Assembly: GCA_021324015.1 (NCBI GenBank)
Contig: JAJPJX010000151.1
Span: forward strand, 83,149-147,148
Length of the DNA stretch: 64,000 nucleotides
Reading direction: 5' to 3'
Origin: Solibacteraceae bacterium
GTDB taxonomy: Bacteria; Acidobacteriota; Terriglobia; Bryobacterales; Bryobacteraceae
Shown here: in pieces, positions 53,670 through 61,789 of the stretch
Position numbering within the stretch: the first letter of the stretch is position 1
How the letters are laid out: every line of letters starts with the position of its first letter
Program-made: the position numbers and the translations under genes
Notes under the pieces: generated by a model
What the model was told of the DNA's origin: nothing
Seen by the model: only the letters and a program-made list of their open reading frames with translations
Database searches by the model: none

Positions 53670-54671
53670 ATGGCCAGCGCCCCACCGCTCACCGACTCGT
53701 TCGGGCGGATCCACAACAACCTGCGGATCAGCGTCACCGACCGCTGCAATATCCGGTGCTTTTATTGCATGCCGGAGACGGACGTGAAGTTCGTCCAGCG
53801 CCGCGAAATTCTGGATTTCGAGGAGATCGAGCGCTTCGTGCGCATCGCCGTGAAGCTGGGGGTCACCAAGCTGCGGGTCACCGGAGGCGAGCCGCTGGTG
53901 CGGCGCGACCTGCCGGTGCTGATCCGGCGGCTGGCGGCCATTCCGGAGATCCAGGACCTGGCCCTGACCACCAACGGAGTGCTGCTGCCGGAACTGGCCG
54001 GGCCGCTTTACGAAGCCGGGCTGCGCCGCATCAACGTCCACCTGGACACGCTGGACCGCGCGCGGTTTGCGCAGATCACCCGGCGCGACGATCTCGGCCG
54101 CGTGCTGGCTGGGCTCGAAACCGTCAAGCGGCTGGGCTATGGCCCTATCAAGCTGAACGCGGTGGCGGTGAAGAACCTGGTGGAGCCGGACCTGGTGCCC
54201 CTGGCGCACTACGCACGCGAAAACGGCTTCGAGGTGCGCTTCATCGAGTTCATGCCGCTGGATGCGCAGAGCCTGTGGGACCGCGGCAAGGTGCTGCTGG
54301 CCGAAGACATCATCCGCGTCCTCTCGCGCGAAATCGCCCCGCTGGTGGAGATCCCCGACCGCGATCCGCGCGCGCCGGCGCTCGAATACCGCTTCGCCGA
54401 CGGCGTCGGCCGGGTGGGCTTTATCGCCTCGGTGAGCCGCCCCTTCTGCCTCAACTGCAACCGCATCCGGCTCACTGCGGATGGCAAGCTGCGCTACTGC
54501 CTGTTTGCCATCGAGGAAGACGACGTGAAGGGCCTGCTGCGCGGCGGCGCCTCCGATGACGAGATCGCCGCCCTCATCCGCCGCAACGTGGCCGGGAAGT
54601 GGGAGGGCCACGAAATCAACAGCAGCCGCTTCGTGGCGCCGCCCCGCCCCATGTACTCCATCGGCGGCTGA
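53670..54671 (+). CDS. moaA: GTP 3',8-cyclase MoaA
   Basis: A 333-residue radical SAM enzyme that starts molybdenum-cofactor synthesis. The N-terminal cluster motif is TDRCNIRCFYCMPE, followed by VTKLRVTGGEPLVRRDLP, LTTNGVLLPELA, and the second cluster motif FCLNCNRIRLTADGKLRYCLF. The C-terminus ends in a double Gly (SIGG), which is needed for activity. It starts directly after the nadA stop (TAA then ATG), so the two Fe-S enzymes are co-translated. Confidence 0.97.
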   Translation: MASAPPLTDSFGRIHNNLRISVTDRCNIRCFYCMPETDVKFVQRREILDFEEIERFVRIAVKLGVTKLRVTGGEPLVRRDLPVLIRRLAAIPEIQDLALTTNGVLLPELAGPLYEAGLRRINVHLDTLDRARFAQITRRDDLGRVLAGLETVKRLGYGPIKLNAVAVKNLVEPDLVPLAHYARENGFEVRFIEFMPLDAQSLWDRGKVLLAEDIIRVLSREIAPLVEIPDRDPRAPALEYRFADGVGRVGFIASVSRPFCLNCNRIRLTADGKLRYCLFAIEEDDVKGLLRGGASDDEIAALIRRNVAGKWEGHEINSSRFVAPPRPMYSIGG

Positions 54672-54676
54672 TTGCT

Positions 54677-55816
54677 TTACAGCCGGTCGGCTTCAAACTC
54701 CAGGGCTGTGGTCTTCCCGGTTTCGCGCTCCACGATTTCCAGTTGGTCCCGGCGGATGCGCACGTCAGCCACGCCTTTGTAATCCTGCGGCACGCGCAGG
54801 CTGAAGGCGCAATATCGCTTGGTGAGGCGGCTTTTGGCGTCCAGCCACTCGAAGGTGGGCAGGCCCCACAGCGACGGGTTGCGGAACAGCACCTTCATGG
54901 TGCCGTGGACCGGGGTGTTGCTGAACTCCATGCCGCGGGTGAACATCTCCGCGTTGTTGGCCTCCCAGATGTTCAGCCAGGGGAAAGCAGCCCGCGGGAA
55001 GACGTAGCCGACCAGCAGGCCCAGCTTGGGCTGGAGCGCGGCGAAGAAGCCGTACTGGCGCGCGGGGTCCACCAGGAAGTCGTTGACGAAGCCCGGGGAG
55101 CTGGCCAGGCCGCGGATGCGGCGCAGGTCGATAGGCTGCGTTTCGAAGCCCTGCGGCCAACGGAATTCCCGGCCGGAGGCATCGCCGCTGACGCGTCCCC
55201 GGGTGAGCGAGGCGTCGATCACGGTGGCGCCGCGCTCCAGGAAGGGCGGCCCGAGCGTGACGTGCTCGCACCAGCCCACCGGGCGGTCCCAGGCGGTTTC
55301 GTTTTCGGCGGTCTCCTCGAAATAGGCGACCTGGCCGCGCACGCGCACGGTGCGGGTGAAGCGCGTGTGCGATTCCGGCAGCTCCGCGGTCACGGTCAGG
55401 GAATCGCCGGCCGCGGACACCTGCCGCCAGCGCACCACGCCAGTCTCGCCGTGGTAGGTCATGCCGGCCACGGTTTCGCTGGGCGAGGGGTCGCCCCAGA
55501 ACGGAAAGCAGACGTTGTGGCCCAACAGGCCGCTCATGAGCCGCGCCCCCGAACCCCCACCGTAGAACTTCTCGTCCCGCGCGGCGACGTAGCGCTCGGG
55601 GTCGATGGTGCGCCGGCTCTGGATCCACAGCGGGTTCACCTCCTGGCCGCCCTTGAGCACGAGCTCGGCCACGTGCCCGCCGGACTGCATGATCGTGACG
55701 CGCAGGCGCGGGGCGTCGATGGTCCAGGCGTCGCGGTTCTGGAAGCGGCTGGGGGCGACCGCGGCGGCGCAGGCCGAGGCCAGGGCCAGCGCCGGGAGAA
55801 AAGAAGACCGGGGCAT
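54677..55816 (-). CDS. secreted galactose-mutarotase-like-fold protein
   Basis: The start at 55816 gives MPRSSFLPALALASACAAA, a signal peptide; the upstream GTG at 55858 would add residues before it and is less likely. The 379-residue mature protein is a beta-sandwich of the mutarotase-like type: DAPRLRVTIMQSGGHVAELVLKGGQEVNPLW at the start, then GHNVCFPFWGDPSPSE, GWCEHVTLGPPFLERGATVIDAS, FPWLNIWEANNAEMF. Relatives are aldose 1-epimerase-like proteins of unknown substrate. The gene converges with moaA (5 bases between stops). Confidence 0.75.
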   Translation of the reverse strand: MPRSSFLPALALASACAAAVAPSRFQNRDAWTIDAPRLRVTIMQSGGHVAELVLKGGQEVNPLWIQSRRTIDPERYVAARDEKFYGGGSGARLMSGLLGHNVCFPFWGDPSPSETVAGMTYHGETGVVRWRQVSAAGDSLTVTAELPESHTRFTRTVRVRGQVAYFEETAENETAWDRPVGWCEHVTLGPPFLERGATVIDASLTRGRVSGDASGREFRWPQGFETQPIDLRRIRGLASSPGFVNDFLVDPARQYGFFAALQPKLGLLVGYVFPRAAFPWLNIWEANNAEMFTRGMEFSNTPVHGTMKVLFRNPSLWGLPTFEWLDAKSRLTKRYCAFSLRVPQDYKGVADVRIRRDQLEIVERETGKTTALEFEADRL

Positions 55817-55862
55817 GCCGGTATCATCGCATACCGGGAGCGGCCTACCGGGCGGCACGGGA

Positions 55863-56903
55863 TTATTCCAGGCTTACGGGCTTTCCGTAGCCGGTCATTT
55901 CCAGGTAGCCCACGCCCTGGGCGGAGCCGGAATAGGTGACCGCGCCTTCCCAATAGCTCGGCCCGGCGTTTTCCCGGGCCACGAGTTCCTGCTGGGGAAT
56001 GGCCGCGACGCATGTGAGCGTGACGTGGAGCGAAGGCGCCTGGATGCGCCAGCGGACGGGATAACGCGCACCGGTCCGCGGGCTGGTCCACCAGGCGAGC
56101 GGCTGGAGCGAGAATTCGGCCTTCTTCAAGTGGCGCGCGCGGCCCTGGGGATCGATGTAGGTGCCCGACGAATAGGGATCGATGGAACCGTCCCGGCGGC
56201 GTAGTTGGAAGAGCATGCAGTCCGCGCCATCGGCGAGCTGCACGCTGAACCAGTCCCAGCCGACCTGGTCCGCTTCGAGCTGATGCGTGAACCACTCATG
56301 GTCCATCCAGGCCGTGCCGGCGACGGGCTGCTCATCGATTTCGCCCTCCACCGCCAGGCGTGGAAACGAGACGTAGCAGGAGGCCCTGCCCGGGCCGCCG
56401 GCCTTCTGGCTCACACCGTTTTCGCCGTGGATCACGGGGGGCTTGCGCGGGGTGAGCCGCAGGTGGAAGCGGAAGTCTTCGGCCACGGCGTCCAGGGTCT
56501 GCGCGTCGCCCTCCCATTGCGCCGACCAGTTGCCGTTCCAGATGCGCCGCCGCGCGAAACTCGCGCCCGCCACACCCGGGCCGGCGCGGTTCAACCGCTC
56601 GGAATAGCGAAAGCGCTGGCCGTCGATATCGGTGAGCGCCAGGTGCGCGAGGTAGAGATCGTCCACGCGCCAGGAAGAGGCGTTGCCGGAAGGCCCGCGG
56701 CGCTGCGCCTGCCGGAAGAAGACCAGCTCAAAACCATAACGGCGGCCTTGGGGGGTGTGCACGTTGCCCGTGTAATACCACCATTCCGTGCGAAAGTCCG
56801 GATGCTCGAAATGATCCCGCGGAAAGCTGTACCGGTAGCCGGGCAAAGCCTGCCGGTATGGGAAGCCGGAACCCAGCGCCAGCAGCAGAAGAGCGGCCCA
56901 CAT
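55863..56903 (-). CDS. secreted lipocalin-like AttH/CrtC-family protein
   Basis: A 346-residue exported protein with signal peptide (MWAALLLLALGSGFPYRQA). The N-terminal hallmark HPDFRTEWWYYTGNVHTPQGRRYGFELVFFRQ and the middle AGTAWMDHEWFTHQLEADQVGWDWFSVQLADG are the conserved blocks of the AttH/CrtC (carotenoid 1,2-hydratase-like) family of two-lipocalin-domain proteins. Catalytic role for carotenoids is unlikely here, since no pigment genes are nearby. Divergent from the toxin-antitoxin-like pair. Confidence 0.88.
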   Translation of the reverse strand: MWAALLLLALGSGFPYRQALPGYRYSFPRDHFEHPDFRTEWWYYTGNVHTPQGRRYGFELVFFRQAQRRGPSGNASSWRVDDLYLAHLALTDIDGQRFRYSERLNRAGPGVAGASFARRRIWNGNWSAQWEGDAQTLDAVAEDFRFHLRLTPRKPPVIHGENGVSQKAGGPGRASCYVSFPRLAVEGEIDEQPVAGTAWMDHEWFTHQLEADQVGWDWFSVQLADGADCMLFQLRRRDGSIDPYSSGTYIDPQGRARHLKKAEFSLQPLAWWTSPRTGARYPVRWRIQAPSLHVTLTCVAAIPQQELVARENAGPSYWEGAVTYSGSAQGVGYLEMTGYGKPVSLE

Positions 56904-56949
56904 CTACTGCCATTGTACGGTGGAGCGGAGACGCGGGTTGGCGCATTAC

Positions 56950-56958
56950 TGCTACACT
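56950..56958 (+). promoter_or_regulatory. extended -10 promoter of the DUF4258/YgiT pair
   Basis: TGC-TACACT, 25 bases before the ATG at 56984, in the divergent gap with the AttH-like gene. Confidence 0.45.
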
Positions 56959-56983
56959 AGCCCTGCAAAGACAACCCCACCGA

Positions 56984-57298
56984 ATGCCCCAACTCGACAT
57001 CGCCGCCCTACGCCTGGCCGTGAAGGAAGACCGTTACCTGATCACCCTGCACGCCCAGCAACGGATGGGCCAGCGGATGATCACGCATGCCGACCTGAAG
57101 TACGCGGTGGCCAACGGCGATGTCATCGAAGAGTATCCGGACAACCAGCCCGACCCAAAGGCGCTGTTCATGGCGTTTGTGCGAGGCGAACCGTTGTACG
57201 TCGCTTGCGCCTTTGATGGTAACTATGCTTACATCGTAACCGTCCACCGATATGACCCCGGAAAATGGGTCGATCCGTGGACCCGAAGGAAGGCATGA
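56984..57298 (+). CDS. DUF4258 (RelE/MqsR-like) putative toxin
   Basis: A 104-residue basic protein. DRYLITLHAQQRMGQRMITHADLKYAVANGDVIEEYPDNQPDPK is the DUF4258 pattern (His-Ala-xx-Arg-Met), followed by VRGEPLYVACAFDGNYAYIVTVHRYDPGKW, a beta-sheet typical of the RelE/ParE superfamily. The gene overlaps the YgiT-type zinc-finger gene by 4 bases (ATGA), the order of an MqsR/MqsA-like toxin-antitoxin pair. The ATG at 56984 removes an upstream extension antisense to the AttH gene. The toxin role is an inference. Confidence 0.8.
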   Translation: MPQLDIAALRLAVKEDRYLITLHAQQRMGQRMITHADLKYAVANGDVIEEYPDNQPDPKALFMAFVRGEPLYVACAFDGNYAYIVTVHRYDPGKWVDPWTRRKA

Positions 57299-57546
57299 CG
57301 ACGAATCCGACCGACTGCGCCCGGTGTGGAGGGGCCTTGGAGCGACAGACCATCACCCATCAGCAGCCTTGGGGCGATGATCTGTTCGAGTTCGAAAACG
57401 TGCCTGCGCTGGTCTGCCGCCAGTGCGGGGAAGTCTGGCTGGAAGCCGAAGTCGGCCAGTTGATCGAGAAGATCATCCAGCAGCACCCGCAGCCCAAGCG
57501 GTATCACCAGGTGCCGGTGTTCTCTCTGGCGGAATTCAGTCTTTAG
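57295..57546 (+). CDS. YgiT-type zinc-finger protein, putative antitoxin
   Basis: An 83-residue protein with a zinc finger made of DCARCGGAL and LVCRQCGEVWLEAE (two Cys pairs), as in the N-terminal half of MqsA. It lacks the helix-turn-helix of MqsA; the C-terminal part is QLIEKIIQQHPQPKRYHQVPVF. The ATG at 57295 overlaps the preceding stop (ATGA), and AAGGAAGGC precedes it. It probably neutralises the DUF4258 protein. Confidence 0.82.
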   Translation: MTTNPTDCARCGGALERQTITHQQPWGDDLFEFENVPALVCRQCGEVWLEAEVGQLIEKIIQQHPQPKRYHQVPVFSLAEFSL

Positions 57547-57560
57547 CTCCCCCGCCCGCC

Positions 57561-57569
57561 TGTTACGAT
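57561..57569 (+). promoter_or_regulatory. extended -10 promoter of apaG
   Basis: TGT-TACGAT ends 11 bases before the ATG at 57581; supports that ATG as the start of a nearly leaderless transcript. Confidence 0.45.
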
Positions 57570-57580
57570 AAATATCGCTT

Positions 57581-57994
57581 ATGCCTGATCTGCGATCGGA
57601 ACTTGGGCCCATGTCCGATGCCCTGACCCACTCGGTTCGCGTGGAGGTGCTGTCGCGCCACGTGCCGGAGCACTCGCGGCCGGGGATGGGCGAGTGGGTA
57701 TTCCAGTACACGGTCCGCATTACCAACCAGGGGAGCGAGACGGTGCAGCTTCTCAGCCGGCACTGGATCATCACCGACGCCCTGGACCACACCGAGGAAG
57801 TCCGCGGCCCGGGTGTGGTGGGCCAGCAGCCGGTGTTGGCGCCGGGAGAGTCCTTTCAATATTCGTCCTGGTGCCCGCTCAAGACCCCCACGGGGATGAT
57901 GCACGGCACGTATCGCATGGTCCGCGCGAGCGGCGAGCAGTTCGATATCGAGATCGCGCCCTTCGCGCTGCGGGCCCGGTACACCGTGCATTAA
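57581..57994 (+). CDS. apaG: ApaG protein (DUF525)
   Basis: A 137-residue fibronectin-III-like protein found widely in bacteria and linked to Co2+/Mg2+ efflux and Ap4A metabolism. VQLLSRHWIITDALDHTEEVRGPGVVGQQPVLAPGESFQYSSWCPLKTPTGMMHGTYRM is the family core. The ATG at 57581 is used because a -10 lies just upstream; an ATG at 57611 would give 127 residues, the usual length, and is the alternative. Confidence 0.92.
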   Translation: MPDLRSELGPMSDALTHSVRVEVLSRHVPEHSRPGMGEWVFQYTVRITNQGSETVQLLSRHWIITDALDHTEEVRGPGVVGQQPVLAPGESFQYSSWCPLKTPTGMMHGTYRMVRASGEQFDIEIAPFALRARYTVH

Positions 57995-58035
57995 AGCCCC
58001 CGGCGCAGGCCCGCGGCAGGGCGGAGTATCCCGCC

Positions 58036-58044
58036 TGCTATGAT
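58036..58044 (+). promoter_or_regulatory. extended -10 promoter of metX
   Basis: TGC-TATGAT overlaps the first in-frame ATG (58040), which argues that the true start is the next one at 58064. Confidence 0.5.
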
Positions 58045-58063
58045 GAAAAAAACGATCCCGCCC

Positions 58064-59167
58064 ATGATTGTGGAAGCGAACATCGTGCGTTTCGACGAGA
58101 TCTCGCTGGACAGCGGCGCGAGGCTGGCGCCGGTGGACGTGGCGTACGAGACCTACGGCGTGCTGAACGAGGCGCGGTCGAATGCCATCCTGATCCTGCA
58201 CGCGTTTTCGGGGGACGCGCACGCGGCGGGCATCAGCGCGGAAACCGGCAAGCCGGGCTGGTGGGACAACATGATCGGCCCGGGCAAAGCCTTCGACACC
58301 AACAAATACTTCGTGATTTGCGGCAACGTGCTGGGCGGCTGCCGGGGCACCACGGGCCCATCCTCGATTGACCCGGCCACCGGGTGCCCCTACGCCATGT
58401 CGTTTCCGGTGATCACCATCAGCGACATGGTGCGGCTGCAAAAGAAGCTCATTGATCACCTGGGGATCGAGCGGCTGCTGGCGGTGGCGGGCGGCTCGAT
58501 GGGCGGCATGCAGGCGCTGGAGTGGGCGGTGGCGTATCCGGAGTCGGTGGTGGCAGCCCTGCCTATTGCGGCCACGCTGCGGCACAGCGCGCAGCAGATC
58601 GCCTTCAACGAGGTGGGGCGGCAGGCCATTATCGCGGACCCGGACTGGAACGAGGGCAACTATTACGGGCGTAAGCCGCCGGCGCGCGGGCTGGCGGTGG
58701 CGCGCATGGTGGGCCACATCACCTACATGAGCGACGATTCCATGCGCGAGAAGTTCGGCCGGCGCCTGCGCAACAAGGACCATTTCGGCTACGATTTCGA
58801 CGTGGATTTCGAGGTGGAGAGCTACCTGCGCTACCGGGGCAGCGAATTCGTGAGCCGCTTCGACGCCAACTCGTACCTGTACATCACCAAGGCCATGGAC
58901 TACTTCGATCTGACCAGCGGGCACGCCACGGCGGCCGCGGCCTTCGAGCGGACCAAGGCGCGCTTTCTGGTGATCAGCTTCAGCTCGGACTGGCTGTATC
59001 CCAGCTACCAGTCGCTGGAGATCGTGCGCGCGCTGCGCAGCCGCAACGTGGACGTGGCATACTGCGAACTGCCCTCCAACTACGGCCACGACGCGTTTCT
59101 GGTGGACGTGGCGGAGCAGACCGACTTGATTCGCGGGTTCCTGGCAAGTACATTCGAAAGGCTATGA
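58064..59167 (+). CDS. metX: homoserine O-acyltransferase MetX
   Basis: A 367-residue alpha/beta-hydrolase-fold enzyme activating homoserine for methionine synthesis. [48 protein letters not shown], the nucleophile elbow [20 protein letters not shown], Asp in SDWLYPSYQ and His in [12 protein letters not shown] form the expected triad. Acetyl- or succinyl-specificity cannot be told here. The ATG at 58064 is chosen because the ATG at 58040 lies inside the -10; 58040 remains possible. The stop overlaps metW (ATGA). Confidence 0.94.
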   Translation: MIVEANIVRFDEISLDSGARLAPVDVAYETYGVLNEARSNAILILHAFSGDAHAAGISAETGKPGWWDNMIGPGKAFDTNKYFVICGNVLGGCRGTTGPSSIDPATGCPYAMSFPVITISDMVRLQKKLIDHLGIERLLAVAGGSMGGMQALEWAVAYPESVVAALPIAATLRHSAQQIAFNEVGRQAIIADPDWNEGNYYGRKPPARGLAVARMVGHITYMSDDSMREKFGRRLRNKDHFGYDFDVDFEVESYLRYRGSEFVSRFDANSYLYITKAMDYFDLTSGHATAAAAFERTKARFLVISFSSDWLYPSYQSLEIVRALRSRNVDVAYCELPSNYGHDAFLVDVAEQTDLIRGFLASTFERL

Positions 59168-59805
59168 CAACCGCGCAGCCCAACGTAGCCCCGTCGCAGC
59201 GCAAACCCTTCGTGAGGGAGTTGCTGGGGCGCAGCGATTACGCCATCATCGGCGAAATCGTGGAGCCGCGCACGAAGGTGCTGGACCTGGGCTGCGGCGA
59301 AGGCGAGCTGCTCGAGTGGCTGGCGGGAAACAAGGGCGTGGATGCGCGCGGCGTGGAGATTTCCGGGAGCAAAGTGCAGCGCGCCATCGCGCGCGGCGTT
59401 TCCGTCTACCAGGGCGATATCGATGAGGGGCTGGCGGACTACCCGGAGAAGGCCTTCGATTACGTGATCCTCTCCCAGACTCTCCAGGAGACGCGGCAGC
59501 CCCTCAAGGTGCTGCGCGAGATGCTGCGGGTGGGCCGGCGGGCCATCGTGGCCTTCCCCAACTTCGGCCACTGGACGGTGCGCCTTTCCATGCTGCGCAC
59601 CGGCCAGGCGCCCAAGACGCCGCTGTTCCCCTACGACTGGTACGATTCTCCGAACATCCATTTCCTCACGGTCGACGACTTCGAGAGCCTGATGCGGAAG
59701 GAGGGCATCGAGATCGAACGGTGCTACTACCTCTCAGGACGACGCAAGATCTCGCTGCTCCCCAACCTGCTGGCCGAAGTGGCCGTGTACCTGGTGAAAA
59801 AGTGA
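59164..59805 (+). CDS. metW: methionine biosynthesis protein MetW
   Basis: A 213-residue protein of the class I methyltransferase fold that works with MetX. SAM-type motif [69 protein letters not shown] and [10 protein letters not shown] are typical. Position directly after metX with a 4-base overlap is the common metXW arrangement. Its stop overlaps the next gene as GTGA. Confidence 0.95.
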   Translation: MTTAQPNVAPSQRKPFVRELLGRSDYAIIGEIVEPRTKVLDLGCGEGELLEWLAGNKGVDARGVEISGSKVQRAIARGVSVYQGDIDEGLADYPEKAFDYVILSQTLQETRQPLKVLREMLRVGRRAIVAFPNFGHWTVRLSMLRTGQAPKTPLFPYDWYDSPNIHFLTVDDFESLMRKEGIEIERCYYLSGRRKISLLPNLLAEVAVYLVKK

Positions 59806-60515
59806 TCCGCCTCGCGGCCGTCCTGGCGCTGGCCGCCAGAGCCGCGGCCGGCCAGACCGCGGCGTTCTACGAGATCCACCGCGCCTCCTCGCCGATCGTG
59901 ATCGACGGAAAGCTGGACGAGGCCGCCTGGCGCGGCGCAGCGCCGGTGGGCGAATTTCATTTCAACTGGTGGAAGAGCGGAGACAAAGAGCGGACCATCG
60001 CCAAGATGCTGTGGGACGAGGAGAACCTGTACGTCAGTTGGTACTGCGAGGACCGGCACATCTCGGCCTCGGTCACCCAGCGCCACGGCCCGGTTTCGCG
60101 GGACGACTGCGTGGAGATCTTTCTGAGCCCCGACCCGCGCCAGGTGACCAACTATTACACCTTCGAGATCAACGCCATCGGGGCCATGCTGAACCGCTGC
60201 CGGACCACCTGGTGGACGGGAGGCCCGACGTGGGACCCGGAGGGCGTGCGCTACCGGACCACTTACCAGGGGCTGCCGCGCAAGGAGGAGTCCCCGGACG
60301 ACGATCACTGGATCATGGAGCTGGCCATTCCCTTCCGCAACTTCGCGCGGGACGCCGCGCACACGCCGCCGCAGGAAGGCGACCAGTGGCGCTTGAACCT
60401 GATGCGCACCGGGGGCCTGACCAACAAGCAGGACAGCACCTGGTCGCCGCTGCCGCCGGGCGTGCATTCGTTCCACACGCCCACCGCGTTCGGCTGGGTG
60501 AAGTTCGCGCGCTAG
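59802..60515 (+). CDS. secreted CBM9-like carbohydrate-binding protein
   Basis: A 237-residue protein starting at GTG 59802 (GTGA overlap with the metW stop) with a short signal peptide ([18 protein letters not shown]). The rest is a family 9 carbohydrate-binding-module fold: SSPIVIDGKLDEAAWRGAAP, KMLWDEENLYVSWYCEDRH, DDCVEIFLSP, NYYTFEINAIGAM, WIMELAIPFRNFA. It is not obviously linked to methionine synthesis; the overlap may only reflect tight packing. It is the last gene before the composition change. Confidence 0.88.
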   Translation: MIRLAAVLALAARAAAGQTAAFYEIHRASSPIVIDGKLDEAAWRGAAPVGEFHFNWWKSGDKERTIAKMLWDEENLYVSWYCEDRHISASVTQRHGPVSRDDCVEIFLSPDPRQVTNYYTFEINAIGAMLNRCRTTWWTGGPTWDPEGVRYRTTYQGLPRKEESPDDDHWIMELAIPFRNFARDAAHTPPQEGDQWRLNLMRTGGLTNKQDSTWSPLPPGVHSFHTPTAFGWVKFAR

Positions 60516-60695
60516 GCGCCGCACGTCCAGTTACGCAAGTGGCGCCCTTCTTCGCCAAATGCCCGCCACCTCGGTTCTCTCCCTGCAGGCAGCGAACCCT
60601 TGTGTTCCGGTAGAAGACAGCGGACGAATTCATGGTTCGGTGTCCCAAAAATGGCAAAAAAAGTGCTGCAATACCTTTTTCCTGGCGTAGAACTG

Positions 60696-61376
60696 ATGAA
60701 CAAGACGAAATCAGTAGCACTTAGAACTCTATTTGTGTTGCTCATTCCGATCATTGTATTCGCACAGGGAACACCTACCGTGGGCTCCGATGCCTCCGGC
60801 GGCACTGAATTCTCAGCGCGGCGTTTTTCATTTGGATTCATCGGCGGCGCGGCGCTAACGGATGCTTTCGGGCATGACAGGACCGGTTTCATCTTTGCGG
60901 CTGATGGTAGCATTGAGCAGGTCCTGGCACGCTCATATTCAACCGTCAAGGATTACGTGATCGGCCCCGCGTTGGAATTGCGACTGCCTTGGCGCGGCGT
61001 TGCGGTCGAATTGAACGCACTGTACCGTCCAATGAATCTGACAATGGCCGGTGTTCGCTCTGATGGTTCGCTCCACAGCATATCTCCGGCGACCGTAGTG
61101 ACCTGGCAATTCCCGACTTTAGCGAAGTACACGTTCAGTTTCGCTTTTATTAATCCGTTCATTGAGGCCGGACCATCCTTTCGGGTTGCGGGCAATTTGA
61201 ATGATGCGGGGCCATCTGCGTATGGGGGCACTGCAGGAATCGGGGTTGAAGCGAAGTTGTGGAGATTAAGGATTGGCCCTCTCGCACGATACACGCATTG
61301 GGCGGCGGATTCAGACCGCGCTGGCTCAAGGACGAAGCGGAACCAAGTCGAACTGCTGCTGGGAGTGTCGTTCTGA
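60696..61376 (+). CDS. outer-membrane beta-barrel-like protein in low-GC island
   Basis: A 226-residue exported protein. The ATG at 60696 begins MNKTKSVALRTLFVLLIPII, a signal peptide ending VFAQ. The rest shows alternating hydrophobic strands: ARRFSFGFIGGAALTDAF, GPALELRLPWRGVAVELNALYRP, FAFINPFIEAGPSFRVAG, GIGVEAKLWRLRIGPLARYTHW, and the terminal VELLLGVSF, an outer-membrane beta-signal. The base composition is clearly lower in GC than the genes before it, suggesting horizontal origin. ATG 60651 in frame is a weaker alternative. Confidence 0.65.
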   Translation: MNKTKSVALRTLFVLLIPIIVFAQGTPTVGSDASGGTEFSARRFSFGFIGGAALTDAFGHDRTGFIFAADGSIEQVLARSYSTVKDYVIGPALELRLPWRGVAVELNALYRPMNLTMAGVRSDGSLHSISPATVVTWQFPTLAKYTFSFAFINPFIEAGPSFRVAGNLNDAGPSAYGGTAGIGVEAKLWRLRIGPLARYTHWAADSDRAGSRTKRNQVELLLGVSF

Positions 61377-61404
61377 CCGCAGGCATCCCAACGATGGCCC
61401 GCTT

Positions 61405-61518
61405 GCTGGACTCCAGCACATTGAAAATGGACTTCCAATACGAGCGGGTGCTCTCCATGACCACTTCCGCCCAACCATTCTCTTGTAGCCATAGGCGCAA
61501 CCTTTCTGACTCCGGCGA
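61405..61518 (-). pseudogene. IS110-family transposase remnant
   Basis: On the minus strand LRLWLQENGWAEVVMEST, continuing RSYWKSIFNVLE (61500-61407), matches the IS110 transposase block that in intact elements reads VAMESTGVYWKPxxNxLE. Only about 32 codons are recognisable; the frame on both sides does not continue the family. So the element is a scar, not active. It lies between the outer-membrane gene and the AbiEii-like stump. Confidence 0.6.
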
Positions 61519-61558
61519 TCCACAACACTCCAGTTTCCTCCTGATTGGCGCGGGTGAA

Positions 61559-61789
61559 ATGAACAAACGGCTGATTCTGGACGCGTTGCGCCTGACCTTC
61601 GAGAGGAGAGGAACACACGATTTGGCCGCGGATCTGATTCCCCCGCCAGTTGATTGGCAGATTCCGTTTCACGCCCTAGCGGAGGAATGCGGGCTCCCGA
61701 CGGATCTCGTCGCGGCCTTTGCTCAGGTCCGGGAGTTCCTTGAGGGAGTGCTGGCACAGCACACAGAGCGGCAAACGCGGTATGACTGA
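61559..61789 (+). pseudogene. C-terminal stump of an AbiEii-type nucleotidyltransferase
   Basis: A 76-residue frame: MNKRLILDALRLTFERRGTH, then LIPPPVDWQIPFHALAEECGLPTDL and FAQVREFLEGVLAQ. This is the pattern seen in the C-terminal quarter of AbiEii/AbiGii-family nucleotidyltransferase toxins of about 300 residues (ATFxxRGTHPLP ... PPPxxWAxPY ... AEExGL). The nucleotidyltransferase core with its GGT/DxD motifs is missing; the IS110 scar lies just upstream. It could still be translated from 61559. It overlaps the following primase-helicase gene by 8 bases. Confidence 0.6.

Noticed and set aside
60953..61672. Minus-strand frame of 239 codons across the outer-membrane gene
   Set aside because: No domain; only a short neighbouring frame resembles IS110, and it is in a different register.
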